Shown: positions 33,150 through 42,821, counted from the first letter of the stretch. The stretch is 64,000 nucleotides of DNA from Streptomyces sp. TSRI0107 (GCF_001905845.1 NZ_LIVZ01000013.1:186001-250000), one strand, 5' to 3'. A program made the numbers and translations. The notes: generated by a model not told the origin, from the letters alone.

Positions 33150-33398
33150 TCAATGGATGACCGCTCTCACGGCGAGCAGAAGCTGGTACAGCTACATGCC
33201 GTCGGTGGCCGTCGCCGAGGGATCAGCTCACGCCCCTCCGCCTCATCGAGATCTGCTGCCGTGCCGGCTGCCACGCTCGTGGAGCCCGACCCAGCGACTC
33301 GACTGTTTGGCCTCATCTGTCACGGACACGCGTGTTGGGGCGCTACCGGACCGGTGGCGCGAGAGGTACACCCACTTGCTTGCGAAGGGATTCGATCG
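33150..33398. other. Leader region of the SDR gene, nothing else identified
   Basis: About 250 bases between the palindrome and the SDR start. A frame is open upstream of the SDR but lacks coding character. No remnant of a TetR gene could be recognised. Confidence 0.3.
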
Positions 33399-34328
33399 AT
33401 GCCGCAGGAGAAGGCTATGGGCCGGGCGCCGGACGAGCCGCCGACGATGCCGCAGGAGGAAGCGGAGATTACGCCGCCCTACCGGTTCCAGCGCCAACAG
33501 CGCCCTGGCCTGGAGGCGGAGATGGAGGTGAGGCCGCGCTACCTCGCCCCGAACTACCGCGGCTCCGGAAAACTTCAGGGGAAAGTCGCTCTCATCACGG
33601 GAGGCGACTCCGGTATCGGTCGCTCCGTCGCCGTGCTCTACGCCCGTGAGGGAGCCGACGTGGCTGTCGTCTACCTCCCCGAGGAGGAACGGGACGCCGC
33701 CGAGACGCGCGAGGCGGTGGAGAAGGAGGGGCGCACCTGCCTGCTGCTGCCCGGTGACCTGTGCGATCCGTCGTTCTGCGCCGACGTGGTGGAACGCACC
33801 GTCGCCGAATTGGGCGGCCTCAACATCCTGGTGAGCAACGCCGCTTACCTCAACAGTCAGAACGATGTCACGGACCTGACGGCCGAGGACTTCGACCGCG
33901 TCTTCAAGACGAACGTGTACGCCTACTTCCACCTGGTCATGGCAGCCTTCCCGCATCTCTCCCATGGCGACGCCGTGATTGCCACGGCCTCCGAGGAAGC
34001 GCTCAAGGGCAGCGAGATGATGATGGACTATGCGGCTTCCAAGGCCGCCATGGTCCTCTTCACCAAATCCATCGCCTCGCACCTGGCCGGCCGCGGTATC
34101 CGCGCCAACGTCGTGTCCCCTGGCCCCACCTGGACCGTGCTCAATGTGGCGGGTCAGCGATTTCCCGATGACTACCTCACCAACCTGGGCAGTTCGGCCC
34201 CCATGGGCCGCGTCGCCCAGCCGGAGGAGGTCGCTCCCGCCTACGTCTACCTGGCCTCGGATGCCGACTCCAGCTTCACGGTCGGAGAAGTGATCGCCGT
34301 CACCGGTGGCCTCACCGACACTCGTTGA
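33399..34328 (+). CDS. SDR oxidoreductase, general-stress type
   Basis: 309 residues from ATG 33399, with AAGGGA upstream. A 60-residue leader typical of the YdaD/GSP39-like group (PPYRFQRQQRPGLEAEMEVR) precedes the Rossmann domain. Motifs are LITGGDSGIGRSVAVLYARE for NAD(P), NILVSNAA, a catalytic serine in VIATASEEALKG and YAASKAAMVLF with the catalytic Tyr and Lys. Near the C-terminus, IRANVVSPGPTWTVLN and GEVIAVTGGLTDTR complete the fold. Relatives are induced by general stress; the substrate is unknown. A monocistronic unit. Confidence 0.88.
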   Translation: MPQEKAMGRAPDEPPTMPQEEAEITPPYRFQRQQRPGLEAEMEVRPRYLAPNYRGSGKLQGKVALITGGDSGIGRSVAVLYAREGADVAVVYLPEEERDAAETREAVEKEGRTCLLLPGDLCDPSFCADVVERTVAELGGLNILVSNAAYLNSQNDVTDLTAEDFDRVFKTNVYAYFHLVMAAFPHLSHGDAVIATASEEALKGSEMMMDYAASKAAMVLFTKSIASHLAGRGIRANVVSPGPTWTVLNVAGQRFPDDYLTNLGSSAPMGRVAQPEEVAPAYVYLASDADSSFTVGEVIAVTGGLTDTR

Positions 34329-34660
34329 GGTCCAACGCGGCTCCCGCGCCCGGGGGTTGAGACGTCGAACACCTTCCGAGTCACGGGAGTCAAGGGAGTT
34401 ATCGCCTCGCGAGAAAGCCCCAGGCCGGGAAGCCGTCCCGGTCCAGGACCATCTCGTGATTCCGTTGTCGGCTGTCGGCTGCGGCTGTGGGACCGCCGGA
34501 ACGCCATCTGGCCGCCTGGCCTAGCGGGCAAGGAGCCCCTTGGCGACGTGTGTCACCTGGATCTTCGTCGTCGGAATGCGACCGTGCCGCTGGGCCGACG
34601 CCCGGAAGTTCCGCACCGGCGGCGGCTCCTGCGGCCTGTGAGACTCAATGGCGGCACTGC
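34329..34660. other. Gene-free stretch between convergent genes
   Basis: About 330 bases. I see no strong hairpin and no reading frame with coding composition. Confidence 0.3.
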
Positions 34661-35065
34661 TCATTTATGCCTGTCGTCCAGCAACCTGAAGAGCGGTTCC
34701 TGCCGAACCGAATCCTTGGTCGTGAACAACTGGACCCGGGACCCGGTGGGGATGCCCACGGACACTCCCATCACGCGGCCACGCACCACGAACCCTTCGG
34801 CCATTTCGACCAGCGACACATTGCGCGCGGAGGGCGTGTTGCACAGGATCGCTCGGGAGTGTCGCACCGTGCCGATGCCCTGGCTGGGTTCCGTGCGCAG
34901 CTCCGTACTCTGGCACGCCGGACACAGGAGCCGGTTGTAGGAGACCGTGCCGCACCACGTGCAGCGTTGGAAGTACAGGGTCGTTGCCTCGGCCTCATCG
35001 GACTTCCGGAGACCTGCGGCCATGCCTGTCGTCGGATGACTGGTGTCTTCTGCGCGCTCGTACAC
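34661..35065 (-). CDS. DUF35-type zinc-ribbon/OB-fold protein
   Basis: 134 residues from GTG 35065. A rubredoxin-like zinc ribbon is visible near residues 33-55 (LYFQRCTWCGTVSYNRLLCP, then AC), giving CxxC...CxxC. An OB-fold follows (GIGTVRHSRAILCNTPSARN, EMAEGFVVRGRVMGVSVGIP, RVQLFTTKDSVRQEPLFRLL). DUF35 proteins act as partners of thiolases or SCP-x-type aldolases in acyl and steroid side-chain metabolism. No thiolase is next to it, but a SCP-x-type thiolase gene without its own DUF35 partner lies 14 kb away at 48639. Confidence 0.75.
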   Translation of the reverse strand: MYERAEDTSHPTTGMAAGLRKSDEAEATTLYFQRCTWCGTVSYNRLLCPACQSTELRTEPSQGIGTVRHSRAILCNTPSARNVSLVEMAEGFVVRGRVMGVSVGIPTGSRVQLFTTKDSVRQEPLFRLLDDRHK

Positions 35066-35325
35066 GCGGTCAGCTCCCTCGGTTCATCTGTCGTACCTCG
35101 TACCTCGTGCCGCGGCACCCCGCCGTTGAGGACAGTCGGGAGACCGAGGCCGCGCGAGACCTGGATGCCGATGCACAGGAGGTCATGACCGCGACAGGCC
35201 TGTGACGATGATCGGAACTGCCGCTCCGCTTGACCGAAACGCTCATCCGTTGTCACACCGGGGCTAGCGGAGGAGCTGGGTCGGCCCCGGTGGCACGCGA
35301 CCTCGCGCGTGCGGACAATGCACTT

Positions 35326-37497
35326 ATGAGGACCGATGTCGACGCGTTCCTCCGCCGCCTGGCTCAGGAAATCAGACCGCGGACGAACGACTCGGTCGAC
35401 GCCTTGCTGCAGCGTTTGCGCAGTGAGTTTCCCCAGCCATGGCAGTACGAGGACTTCGCCGCCATCGCGCGGGAGGACGCGGCCCAGCACGTCGCCAGGT
35501 TTCTGGACGTACTCGAGCACGGCCTCGACGCTGCCGACGTCGCCGCGGCGCCGCCGCATGCCATGGAGGTCTCGCGGAAGCTGGTACGGAGCGGCGTGCC
35601 CCTCAGCACGCTTCTGCGCGCCCACCGGCTGGGCCACGTCGTCATGTTCCAGCTGATCTGGGCGGAGGTCCCCAGGCTCACCGCCGACCCGGAACTGATC
35701 AACGCCGCGGCGATGCGCCTGATGGAGGCGGGTTCCGCCTATGTCGACCGCACCGCCGAACACATCGTCGCGTCCTACCAGGAGGAGCGTGACCGCTGGC
35801 TGCAGCGGCGGCTCGTACTGACCAGCGAGGCAGGCCGACGGATCGGGACCACACTCGACATCAGCCACACCGCTCAGGAACTGGCGGACGTCGGCACCGG
35901 CGACTTCGCCGACCGCGTCACCGTCGACCTCCTGGTCTCCGCCCTCCCGGACTCCGGCGCGCACCCTCCGCCGGACCCGACGCTGCTCTGCCGTGTCGCA
36001 CAGCAGTCCGCATCGGGCGGCGCCCCTTCGCAGCTCCCCCTGACGCCGGGCAGCACGCACACCTATCCACCGGAGTCGGAGCCGGCCCGTGCGCTCGCCA
36101 CTGGCCGGCCGGGGCTGCACCGCGTCATGGCCTCCGACGCCCCCACATGGTGGGCGCGGTCCCCGGACGGCGTCCACTCGGTGCTGCTGGTGCCCCTGCT
36201 GGCCCGCGGAGACACCCTGGGCCTCGTCCAGTTCTTCCGTACGGGAAGCAGTACGCCCTTCGACGACGACGATCTTCTCCTCGCCCAGGAAATCGCGGCC
36301 AGAGCGGCGGTGCACCTCGACAACGCGCGGCGGTACACCCACGAGCACGCCACCGCGCTCACCCTCCAGCGCAGTCTGCTGCCGCAGCACATGGTGGAGC
36401 AGTCCGCCGTCCTCGCCGCCTCCCGCTATCTCCCCAGCGGGTCCCGCGCGGGTGTGGGAGGGGACTGGTACGACGTGATCCCGCTGTCCGGAGCCCGCGT
36501 CGCCCTCGTCGTGGGCGACGTCGTCGGCCGAGGCCTGCACGCCTCTGCCACCATGGGCCGCCTGCGCACGGCCGTCCGTGCCTTCGCCGACATCGACCTG
36601 ATGCCCGACGAACTGCTCACCCACCTCGACGACGTGGTCATCCGGCTGCAACGCGAGGAGGGCCAGGACGCGGGTGAGACCAGCGCCACCTGCCTGTACG
36701 CGGTCTACGACCCCATCTCCCGCGTGTGCTCCCTGGCCAGCGCCGGACACGTGCTGCCGGCCGTGGCGAGTCCGCCGGCACCCGACAGCGACGGCCCGGC
36801 CCTCAGATCGGTCGACCTCCCTGACATGCCGATCGGGCCGCCCCTCGGCCTGGGAGGGCTGCCCTTCGAGACCACGCAGTTCACCCTGCGGGAGGGCAGC
36901 CTGCTCACCCTGTACACCGACGGCCTCATCGAGAGCCGCACGCGTGACGTGGACGTCACCCGGACGACTCTGTGTGACGTCCTCGCCTCGGCCCCGGAGT
37001 CGCCGGACGAAATCTGCGACCGTCTCCTCGCCTCGCTGCTGCCCACCCGTCCCGCGGACGACGTGGCTCTTCTGGTGGCGCGCACACTGGCGCTCGATCC
37101 CGGTCGTGTCGCCACGCTCGACCTCCCGTCCGACCCCGCGACGGTCTCCACAGCCCGCAGATTCACCTCCGACACACTGACCTCCTGGGGACTGGACGAC
37201 CTGTCCTTCATCGCGGAACTCGTGGTCAGCGAGCTCGTGACGAACGCGGTCCGCTACGGCGAGAGCCCGATCCAGCTGCGGCTGATCCGTCAGCCCACCC
37301 TCACCTGCGAGGTCTACGACGCCGGAAGCACCGCTCCCCACATGCGGCGAGCCAGGACCTTCGACGAGGGCGGCCGTGGCCTGCTCCTCGTCGCCCAGCT
37401 GACCGAGCGCTGGGGCACACGGCACGGCCGCGAGGGCAAGGTGATCTGGGCGGAGCAGCGCCTCTCCGCCGAAGGGCCCGACCGCTTCGGCCTGTGA
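35326..37497 (+). CDS. Multidomain PP2C phosphatase with GAF and HATPase domains
   Basis: 723 residues from ATG 35326; GTG 35290, with GGAGGAG upstream, is an alternative. A helical N-terminal domain (about 1-160, RsbR- or PucR-like) contains EVSRKLVRSGVPLSTLLRAH. A GAF-like sensor covers about 165-335. The SpoIIE-type PP2C domain (about 350-590) carries VGGDWYDVIPLSGARVALVV, ASAGHVLPAV, LYTDGLIESRT and DDVALLVA. A GHKL ATPase (about 600-710) has ELVVSELVTNAVRYGE and GGRGLLLVAQLTERWG. It is a self-contained partner-switching regulator, probably acting on an anti-sigma-factor antagonist and as an anti-sigma kinase. Confidence 0.9.
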   Translation: MRTDVDAFLRRLAQEIRPRTNDSVDALLQRLRSEFPQPWQYEDFAAIAREDAAQHVARFLDVLEHGLDAADVAAAPPHAMEVSRKLVRSGVPLSTLLRAHRLGHVVMFQLIWAEVPRLTADPELINAAAMRLMEAGSAYVDRTAEHIVASYQEERDRWLQRRLVLTSEAGRRIGTTLDISHTAQELADVGTGDFADRVTVDLLVSALPDSGAHPPPDPTLLCRVAQQSASGGAPSQLPLTPGSTHTYPPESEPARALATGRPGLHRVMASDAPTWWARSPDGVHSVLLVPLLARGDTLGLVQFFRTGSSTPFDDDDLLLAQEIAARAAVHLDNARRYTHEHATALTLQRSLLPQHMVEQSAVLAASRYLPSGSRAGVGGDWYDVIPLSGARVALVVGDVVGRGLHASATMGRLRTAVRAFADIDLMPDELLTHLDDVVIRLQREEGQDAGETSATCLYAVYDPISRVCSLASAGHVLPAVASPPAPDSDGPALRSVDLPDMPIGPPLGLGGLPFETTQFTLREGSLLTLYTDGLIESRTRDVDVTRTTLCDVLASAPESPDEICDRLLASLLPTRPADDVALLVARTLALDPGRVATLDLPSDPATVSTARRFTSDTLTSWGLDDLSFIAELVVSELVTNAVRYGESPIQLRLIRQPTLTCEVYDAGSTAPHMRRARTFDEGGRGLLLVAQLTERWGTRHGREGKVIWAEQRLSAEGPDRFGL

Positions 37498-37556
37498 TCG
37501 CCGGGCCGCCCGCCTTCCGCGCACGAGCCCGGAAAAACCGCGACGTGGATGAAGGC

Positions 37557-39452
37557 TCACAGGAGGCGAAGTGCAGTGTCGATGAGGGGCACGTGGCTGA
37601 AGGCCTGAGGGAAGTTGCCCACCTGGCGCTTGCGGCGAGGGTCCCATTCCTCGGCGAGGAGGCCGACGTCGTTACGGATGGCGAGGAGCCTTTCGAAGAG
37701 CTCACGCGCCTCCTCGACTCGGCCGATCAGCGCCAGGTCGTCGGCGAGCCAGAAGGAGCAGGCCAGGAAGGCACCCTCGTCGCCGGGGAGACCGTCAACG
37801 CCCGCCTCCCCGCCGGAGGTCGGGTAGCGGAGGACGAACCCATCGGGGGTGAGAAGCTCGCGCTGGATGGCCTCGATGGTGCCGATGACGCGCTTGTCGT
37901 CGGGTGGCAGGAAGCCGACCTGGGGGATCAGGAGAAGGGCGGCGTCCAGTTCCTCGGAGCCGTAGGACTGGGTGAAGGTGTTGCGGTCGGGGTCGTAGCC
38001 GCGTGCGCAGACGTCCTGGTGGATCTCGTCGCGCAGCAGTCGCCAACGGTCCAGGGGGCCGTCGGTGGCGGTGGTTTCGAGGAGCTTGACCGTGCGGTCG
38101 ACGGCGACCCAGGCCATCACCTTGGAGTGGACGAAGTGCCGGCGCGGGCCGCGGATCTCCCAGATGCCCTCGTCCGGTTCACGCCAGTGCTGCTCGAGAT
38201 AGGCGATCAGGCGCAGTTGGAGGAGGTTGGCGTAGCTGTTGGGCGCCAAGCCGGACAGCTGGGCGAGATGGAGGGCCTCCACCGCCTCGCCGTACACGTC
38301 GAGTTGCAGCTGTGTCGCCGCGCCGTTGCCCAGGCGGACCGGAGTGGAGTTCTCGTAGCCGGGCAGCCAGTCGAGTTGCGTCTCCGTCAGCTCTCTTTCG
38401 CCGGCGATGCCGTACATGATCTGGAGGTTCTCCGGGTCGCCTGCGACCGCGCGCAGCAGCCAGTCGCGCCAGTCGCGGGCCTCGTCCCGGTATCCGGTGC
38501 GCAGCAGCGAGGAGAGGGTGATGGCGGCGTCGCGGAGCCAGGTGTAGCGGTAGTCCCAGTTGCGCACACCGCCGATGTCCTCCGGCAGGGAGGTGGTGGG
38601 CGCGGCGACGATGCCGCCGGTGGGCGCGTAGGTGAGGGCTTTGAGCGTGATCAGGGAACGGATCACGGCCTCTCGGTAGGGGCCCCGGTAGGTGCAGTGC
38701 GCGACCCATTCGCGCCAGAAGTCCTCGGTCGCGGTGAGCGCGGCCTCGGCGTCCGTGCGCACGGGCGGGGGCAGATGGGAGGCCTGCCAGGTCAGCGCGA
38801 AGGCGACACGTTCACCGGAGCCGACGGTGAAGTCGGCATAGGTGGTCAGGTCCCGGCCGTAGGTCTCGGCCTCGCCGTCCAGCCAGACCGAGTCGGGCCC
38901 GGCCACCGCGGCCGTGCGCTGCTCGTGCCCGTCGTCGATCCGGCGCACCCAGGGCACGACGCGTCCGTAGGCGAAGCGCATGCGCAGAGCGGAGCGCATC
39001 CGCACGCGGCCGGAGACCCCTTCGACGATGCGGACCATGGTGGGGCTGCCGACGCCTTCCGTGAGGTGGCGCGGGGGCATGAAGTCGATGACCCGGACGG
39101 AGCCGCTGGGGGTGTCCCACTCCTGTTCGAGGATGAGGGAGTCGCCGCGGTAGCGGCGGCGGTCCGCGGGCGGGGCGGGCGCCGCGGCGCCCGCCGGGAC
39201 GCGCCGCGCGCCGGTGTCCTCGAACAGCGCGTCGCCGCGGTGGTGCGGCTCCTCGACGGGTTCGGCGGCGGGCGAGGAGCCGGCCGGGCCGATCCTCCAG
39301 AAGCCGTGCTCATCGGTGCCGAGCAGCCCGGCGAAGACCGCCGGGGAATCGAAGCGGGGCAGGCACAGCCAGTCGACAGCCCCGTCCCGACTGACCAGGG
39401 CCGCGGTCTGCATATCGCCGATGAGCGCGTAGTCCTCGATGGGGGCTGCCAC
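37557..39452 (-). CDS. Glycoside hydrolase family 15 protein
   Basis: 631 residues from GTG 39452, where CTGGAG lies upstream; the frame is open further but without coding sense. An N-terminal beta-sandwich (PIEDYALIGDMQTAALVSRD, GAVDWLCLPRFDSPAVF) precedes the (alpha/alpha)6 barrel. Barrel motifs are GGVRNWDYRYTWLRDAAITL, REPDEGIWEIRGPRRHFVHS and GLLAEEWDPRRKRQVGNFPQ. These match bacterial GH15 trehalase/glucoamylase-like enzymes; the glutamates in DEGIWE and LLAEEWDP are the likely acid and base. No signal peptide is present, so it acts in the cytoplasm. It may hydrolyse trehalose or short alpha-glucans. Confidence 0.85.
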   Translation of the reverse strand: MAAPIEDYALIGDMQTAALVSRDGAVDWLCLPRFDSPAVFAGLLGTDEHGFWRIGPAGSSPAAEPVEEPHHRGDALFEDTGARRVPAGAAAPAPPADRRRYRGDSLILEQEWDTPSGSVRVIDFMPPRHLTEGVGSPTMVRIVEGVSGRVRMRSALRMRFAYGRVVPWVRRIDDGHEQRTAAVAGPDSVWLDGEAETYGRDLTTYADFTVGSGERVAFALTWQASHLPPPVRTDAEAALTATEDFWREWVAHCTYRGPYREAVIRSLITLKALTYAPTGGIVAAPTTSLPEDIGGVRNWDYRYTWLRDAAITLSSLLRTGYRDEARDWRDWLLRAVAGDPENLQIMYGIAGERELTETQLDWLPGYENSTPVRLGNGAATQLQLDVYGEAVEALHLAQLSGLAPNSYANLLQLRLIAYLEQHWREPDEGIWEIRGPRRHFVHSKVMAWVAVDRTVKLLETTATDGPLDRWRLLRDEIHQDVCARGYDPDRNTFTQSYGSEELDAALLLIPQVGFLPPDDKRVIGTIEAIQRELLTPDGFVLRYPTSGGEAGVDGLPGDEGAFLACSFWLADDLALIGRVEEARELFERLLAIRNDVGLLAEEWDPRRKRQVGNFPQAFSHVPLIDTALRLL

Positions 39453-39557
39453 GTGGTTCTCCAGTTCACAGGGGTGTTGCGAGGGGATGCGGGGTCGGCG
39501 CGGTGCCTTGCGGTGCGCCATGCGTGCCGTGGGCACCTGTCGCCGGTGCGCCGGCTC

Positions 39558-40829
39558 CTACGGCACGCTCTTGATGGGCAGGACAGCCAGTGCTCCGAGT
39601 GCCGAGGCGGTCACCGCGGCGATGAACAGGGCGGTGTAGTTCGGCCCGGCGTCCCCGATGGCCAGCAGCACGGTTGCCAGCGCGGGGACGAGGAGGGCGG
39701 GCAGCTGATAGGAGAGCGCGATGACGGCCAGGCCGGTGCCGGCGTCGGTCGAGTCCGGCAGCAGCTCGGTCATCATGGCGACGTCGACGGAGACGAAGGC
39801 TCCCTGGCCCATTCCGGCGAGGGCGATACCCACGGTGAAGAGGGTCAGGTCGTGAGCGAGGAGGCTGATCAGCAGTCCGAACGCGGTGAGGAGCGCGGAG
39901 CTCCACACGATCGTCCTGCGTTTTCCGGTGCGATCGGAGATCCAGCCGAACAGCAGGGTGGTGACGACGCTGAAGGCGAAGAACACGCCCAGCACGGTGC
40001 CCTGTCTGGAGGGGGCGTCCTCGGAGGCGATGCCGAGCCGGTCCGTGAGGAAGTACAGCAGATAGGTGATCACCGAGACCAGGGACATGGTGACGAGAAG
40101 CCGGCATGCCCAGGCCCAGGCGAAGTCCTTGTGCCGTAGCGGGTTGATCCAGTAGCTGCGCAGCAGGCTGCGCCAGTCCACGGGCACGGGCTCGGTGCGC
40201 ACGATGTCGTCGAGTACCAGCACCAGGCCGATACATGCGACGAGTGAGATCGCGGCCGGTATGCCGAACCAGTACAAGGGGTTGCCGGGCAGTGCCCCCA
40301 CCAGGGCACTGCCGACGACCGGTGCGATGCCGGTGCTGAGGCCGAACGTCGCCGCGACGCGGGCGCGGATCCTGGTCGGGATCTGATCGGCGAGCAGCGC
40401 GTTGAGCGCCATGCTCGTGGCGGCGAACCCTGCCTGGGCGAGCCCCCAGCCGGCGATGATCACCGAGACATGAGGCGCCAGTGCGAGGACGAGCATGCCG
40501 GATGCTCCGACCAGGGCGCCGCCGAGAATGTAGGGCCGTCGGATACCGGCGCGGGCGGTGGAGACGTCGCTGAGGCGGCCGAGCGGCGCCGTGATCAGGA
40601 CGACCAGTACGCCGCCCAGGGCTATGGTCAGGGAGAGCATCTGGGTCTTGTGCGCGGGGTCCAGTTCCGACAAGCGGAGCGGGATGCTGACCGTCGGCGC
40701 GGAGATGCCGGCGAGTGCGACGCCGAAGTAGGCGAACACGAACAACGGCAGGAACAGCGCGGGCTGTCGGCGGCCCCGGAACGCCACCGGTGCGGCGTCC
40801 TGGGCCTGTTCTGCTATGGGGGAGACCAT
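39558..40829 (-). CDS. MFS transporter
   Basis: 423 residues from ATG 40829 with about twelve hydrophobic segments. Typical MFS loop motifs are visible, such as PLGRLSDVSTARAGIRRPYI between helices 2 and 3, LLFGWISDRTGKRRTIVWSS after the central loop, and GMGQGAFVSVDVAMMTELLP. It follows the esterase gene at 40843 by 13 bases, so it belongs to the same transcription unit. The substrate is probably related to what the two esterases hydrolyse; sugar or ester uptake is inferred. Confidence 0.85.
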   Translation of the reverse strand: MVSPIAEQAQDAAPVAFRGRRQPALFLPLFVFAYFGVALAGISAPTVSIPLRLSELDPAHKTQMLSLTIALGGVLVVLITAPLGRLSDVSTARAGIRRPYILGGALVGASGMLVLALAPHVSVIIAGWGLAQAGFAATSMALNALLADQIPTRIRARVAATFGLSTGIAPVVGSALVGALPGNPLYWFGIPAAISLVACIGLVLVLDDIVRTEPVPVDWRSLLRSYWINPLRHKDFAWAWACRLLVTMSLVSVITYLLYFLTDRLGIASEDAPSRQGTVLGVFFAFSVVTTLLFGWISDRTGKRRTIVWSSALLTAFGLLISLLAHDLTLFTVGIALAGMGQGAFVSVDVAMMTELLPDSTDAGTGLAVIALSYQLPALLVPALATVLLAIGDAGPNYTALFIAAVTASALGALAVLPIKSVP

Positions 40830-40842
40830 CGTCCTGCCGTCC

Positions 40843-41793
40843 TCAGTCGTGGAGCGTGCGCAGGACCGCGGCGACGGCCGCCTGCGCGGTGCGTGCGGTC
40901 AGGGACACCCGCTCGTACAGGCCGCCCTCGTGGGGCAGGCCCACCAGCCGCAGCGCTGCCACCGGCACCCCGGCAGCGGCGAGGGCGGCGGCGTAGGCCT
41001 CGCCGTCGCCACGGAAGGGATCGCACTCGGCGGTGAGGATGTAGGCGGGCGGCAGATCGCTGAGATCTTCGGCGAGCAGCGGTGAGACGTAGGCGGTCCG
41101 GCGGTCTTCGACCCGGGGGACGTAGTCGTCGATCATGCGCTCCAGGACCGCCCACTGCTCCTGTGTGAGCTCGATGGCATCGCGGTCCGTGTGGGAGAGC
41201 GTCAGGTCGAGTCCGGGCACTTCGAGGATCTGCAGCCGCAGCGGGTGCCGTGCCCGGTCGCGGTTGACGTGGGTGAGCGCGGCCACCAGGTTCCCGCCCG
41301 CGGACTGCCCGGAGAGTGCCATGCGCGCCGGGTCGACGCCGAGCGCACCGGCCTCGCGCACCAGCCACTCCAGAACGGCGTAGCCCTGTTCGAGCGCTGC
41401 GGGGTAGGGGTGCTCCGGAGCGAGCGCGTAGGAGATCGCCGCGACAACGATGTTCGCCTCGGCGGCCCGCACGGCACAGTGGGTGGCGACGCTGGGGTGA
41501 TGGATGCCGCCCTGGCGCCAGCCGCCGCCGAAGAAGTGCAGGCAGACCGGCAGGTTGAGGTCGGCCGCCGGCTCGCGCGGGTAGTACAGGCGCACGAGCA
41601 CGTCCGGGTGGCCCTCCACGGGCACGATGTGCTCGCGGACCGGCAGTTCGGGCCCGCTCGCTCCGAGGTGCGGATACACCGCCTGCTCGTAGTCCAGAGC
41701 GGCCTTGCGCAGTTCCTCGATGTCGTCCGTCGCCGGGGGGCCGGGGACGCCGAGCGCGGCGAGGGCCCGGATCAGGTGGGCGTCGATGGGCAT
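40843..41793 (-). CDS. HSL-family alpha/beta hydrolase (esterase)
   Basis: 316 residues from ATG 41793, with a GGAG seven bases upstream. Family motifs are an oxyanion region CLHFFGGGWRQGG, a variant of the usual HGGG, nucleophile GQSAGG in ARMALSGQSAGGNLVAAL, aspartate in ILTAECDPFRGDGEAYAAAL and histidine in LVGLPHEGGLYERVSL. The HGGG loop is altered to HFFGGGW. It sits in a tight operon between a second HSL esterase (13-base gap) and the MFS transporter. Short-chain ester substrates are likely. Confidence 0.85.
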   Translation of the reverse strand: MPIDAHLIRALAALGVPGPPATDDIEELRKAALDYEQAVYPHLGASGPELPVREHIVPVEGHPDVLVRLYYPREPAADLNLPVCLHFFGGGWRQGGIHHPSVATHCAVRAAEANIVVAAISYALAPEHPYPAALEQGYAVLEWLVREAGALGVDPARMALSGQSAGGNLVAALTHVNRDRARHPLRLQILEVPGLDLTLSHTDRDAIELTQEQWAVLERMIDDYVPRVEDRRTAYVSPLLAEDLSDLPPAYILTAECDPFRGDGEAYAAALAAAGVPVAALRLVGLPHEGGLYERVSLTARTAQAAVAAVLRTLHD

Positions 41794-41806
41794 GATGTGT
41801 CTCCGA

Positions 41807-42811
41807 TCAGGAAAGGGGGCCCGTTGTACGGCGGGCCCGGTCGTGCAGGAAGTCGATGACGCGGCGCTGCCACTCACGTGCGGTCGCGGACGTCCCGGTG
41901 ATCGACGTCGAACCGTGCAGGTGCCCGGGAGCGCGCCAGGTCAGGGTCGGCACACCGGCTTCGGCGAGCCGGGCGGCGTAGCGCTCGCCGCTGTCGCGCA
42001 GCGGATCGAACTCGGCGGTGAGGACCAGTGCCGGCGGCAGCGCGGTGAGGTCGGCGATCTCGGCAGGCGCCGTCCAACGGCCGGGCGCCGGATCAGCCGT
42101 GCCCAGATAGGCCGCACGGATTTCGGAGAGGTCCCCGAAGTCGGACAGCGCGCTGAACCGGCGGTAGGAGTCGTCCTGCTCGATGTGCAGGCTCGCCCCT
42201 GGGACCTCCAGCACCTGGTGGTCCAGCGGCAGGCCGTTGTCGCGGGCGTGCGCCGCGACCAGCCCCGCGAGGTTGCCGCCCGCCGAGATGCCGCCGATCC
42301 CGATCCGGCCGGGGGCGATCCCGAACCGCGGCGCCGACTCGATGAGCCAGCTCAAGACGTCGACGCAGTCCTCGAGTCCGGCGGGAAAGGGGTGTTCGGG
42401 GGCCAGCCGGTACTCCGCGGCGAAGATTTCGGCACCGCTGGCCACGGCCCGGTGGCGGAGCAGCCGGTCGTTGACCACCTCCCGGACGCTGCCCAGGACG
42501 AAGCCGCCGCCGTGCAGGGACAGGTGGCCGAGCCGCGGCCGGTCGTCCCCCGGGGGCTGGTACCTCAGGACCGTGACCTCCCCGGCCCGGGTGGGGACGC
42601 GGTACTCCGTCACCGCGCACTGCGTGTCGCCGGTCAGCGTGAACCGTCTGGCGAGGGCGTCGGAGAGCTCGTGTGCCGCGCTGCGGCGCAGGGCCGGATC
42701 GGGCGATCGCAGCTCGGGGATGCCGCCCGCGATCTCCTCGACGGCGACGAGCCAGTCCACGACGGCCGGCTCACATCCCACGGCGCGAGCCAGGTCGGTG
42801 ACATCTACCAT
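41807..42811 (-). CDS. HSL-family alpha/beta hydrolase (esterase)
   Basis: 334 residues from ATG 42811, with GGAGG four bases upstream. Motifs are LGHLSLHGGGFVLGSVREVV for the oxyanion hole, GIGGISAGGNLAGLV with the nucleophile serine, VLTAEFDPLRDSGERYAARL with the aspartate and WRAPGHLHGSTSITGT with the histidine. The N-terminal 70 residues are a cap. It is the first gene of the leftward operon and faces the divergent LacI gene across 103 bases containing a palindrome. It resembles, but is not a close copy of, the esterase at 40843. Confidence 0.87.
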   Translation of the reverse strand: MVDVTDLARAVGCEPAVVDWLVAVEEIAGGIPELRSPDPALRRSAAHELSDALARRFTLTGDTQCAVTEYRVPTRAGEVTVLRYQPPGDDRPRLGHLSLHGGGFVLGSVREVVNDRLLRHRAVASGAEIFAAEYRLAPEHPFPAGLEDCVDVLSWLIESAPRFGIAPGRIGIGGISAGGNLAGLVAAHARDNGLPLDHQVLEVPGASLHIEQDDSYRRFSALSDFGDLSEIRAAYLGTADPAPGRWTAPAEIADLTALPPALVLTAEFDPLRDSGERYAARLAEAGVPTLTWRAPGHLHGSTSITGTSATAREWQRRVIDFLHDRARRTTGPLS

Positions 42812-42821
42812 CGAACCTCCA

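Noticed and set aside
34771..37647. Very long open frame on the minus strand opposite the PP2C gene
   Set aside because: It is an antisense shadow caused by high GC; composition is Arg/Gly-rich without domains, while the plus strand encodes a clear multidomain protein.
37494..40139. Long plus-strand open frame opposite the GH15 and MFS genes
   Set aside because: It crosses two well-defined minus-strand genes and has no recognisable motif; GC-driven shadow.
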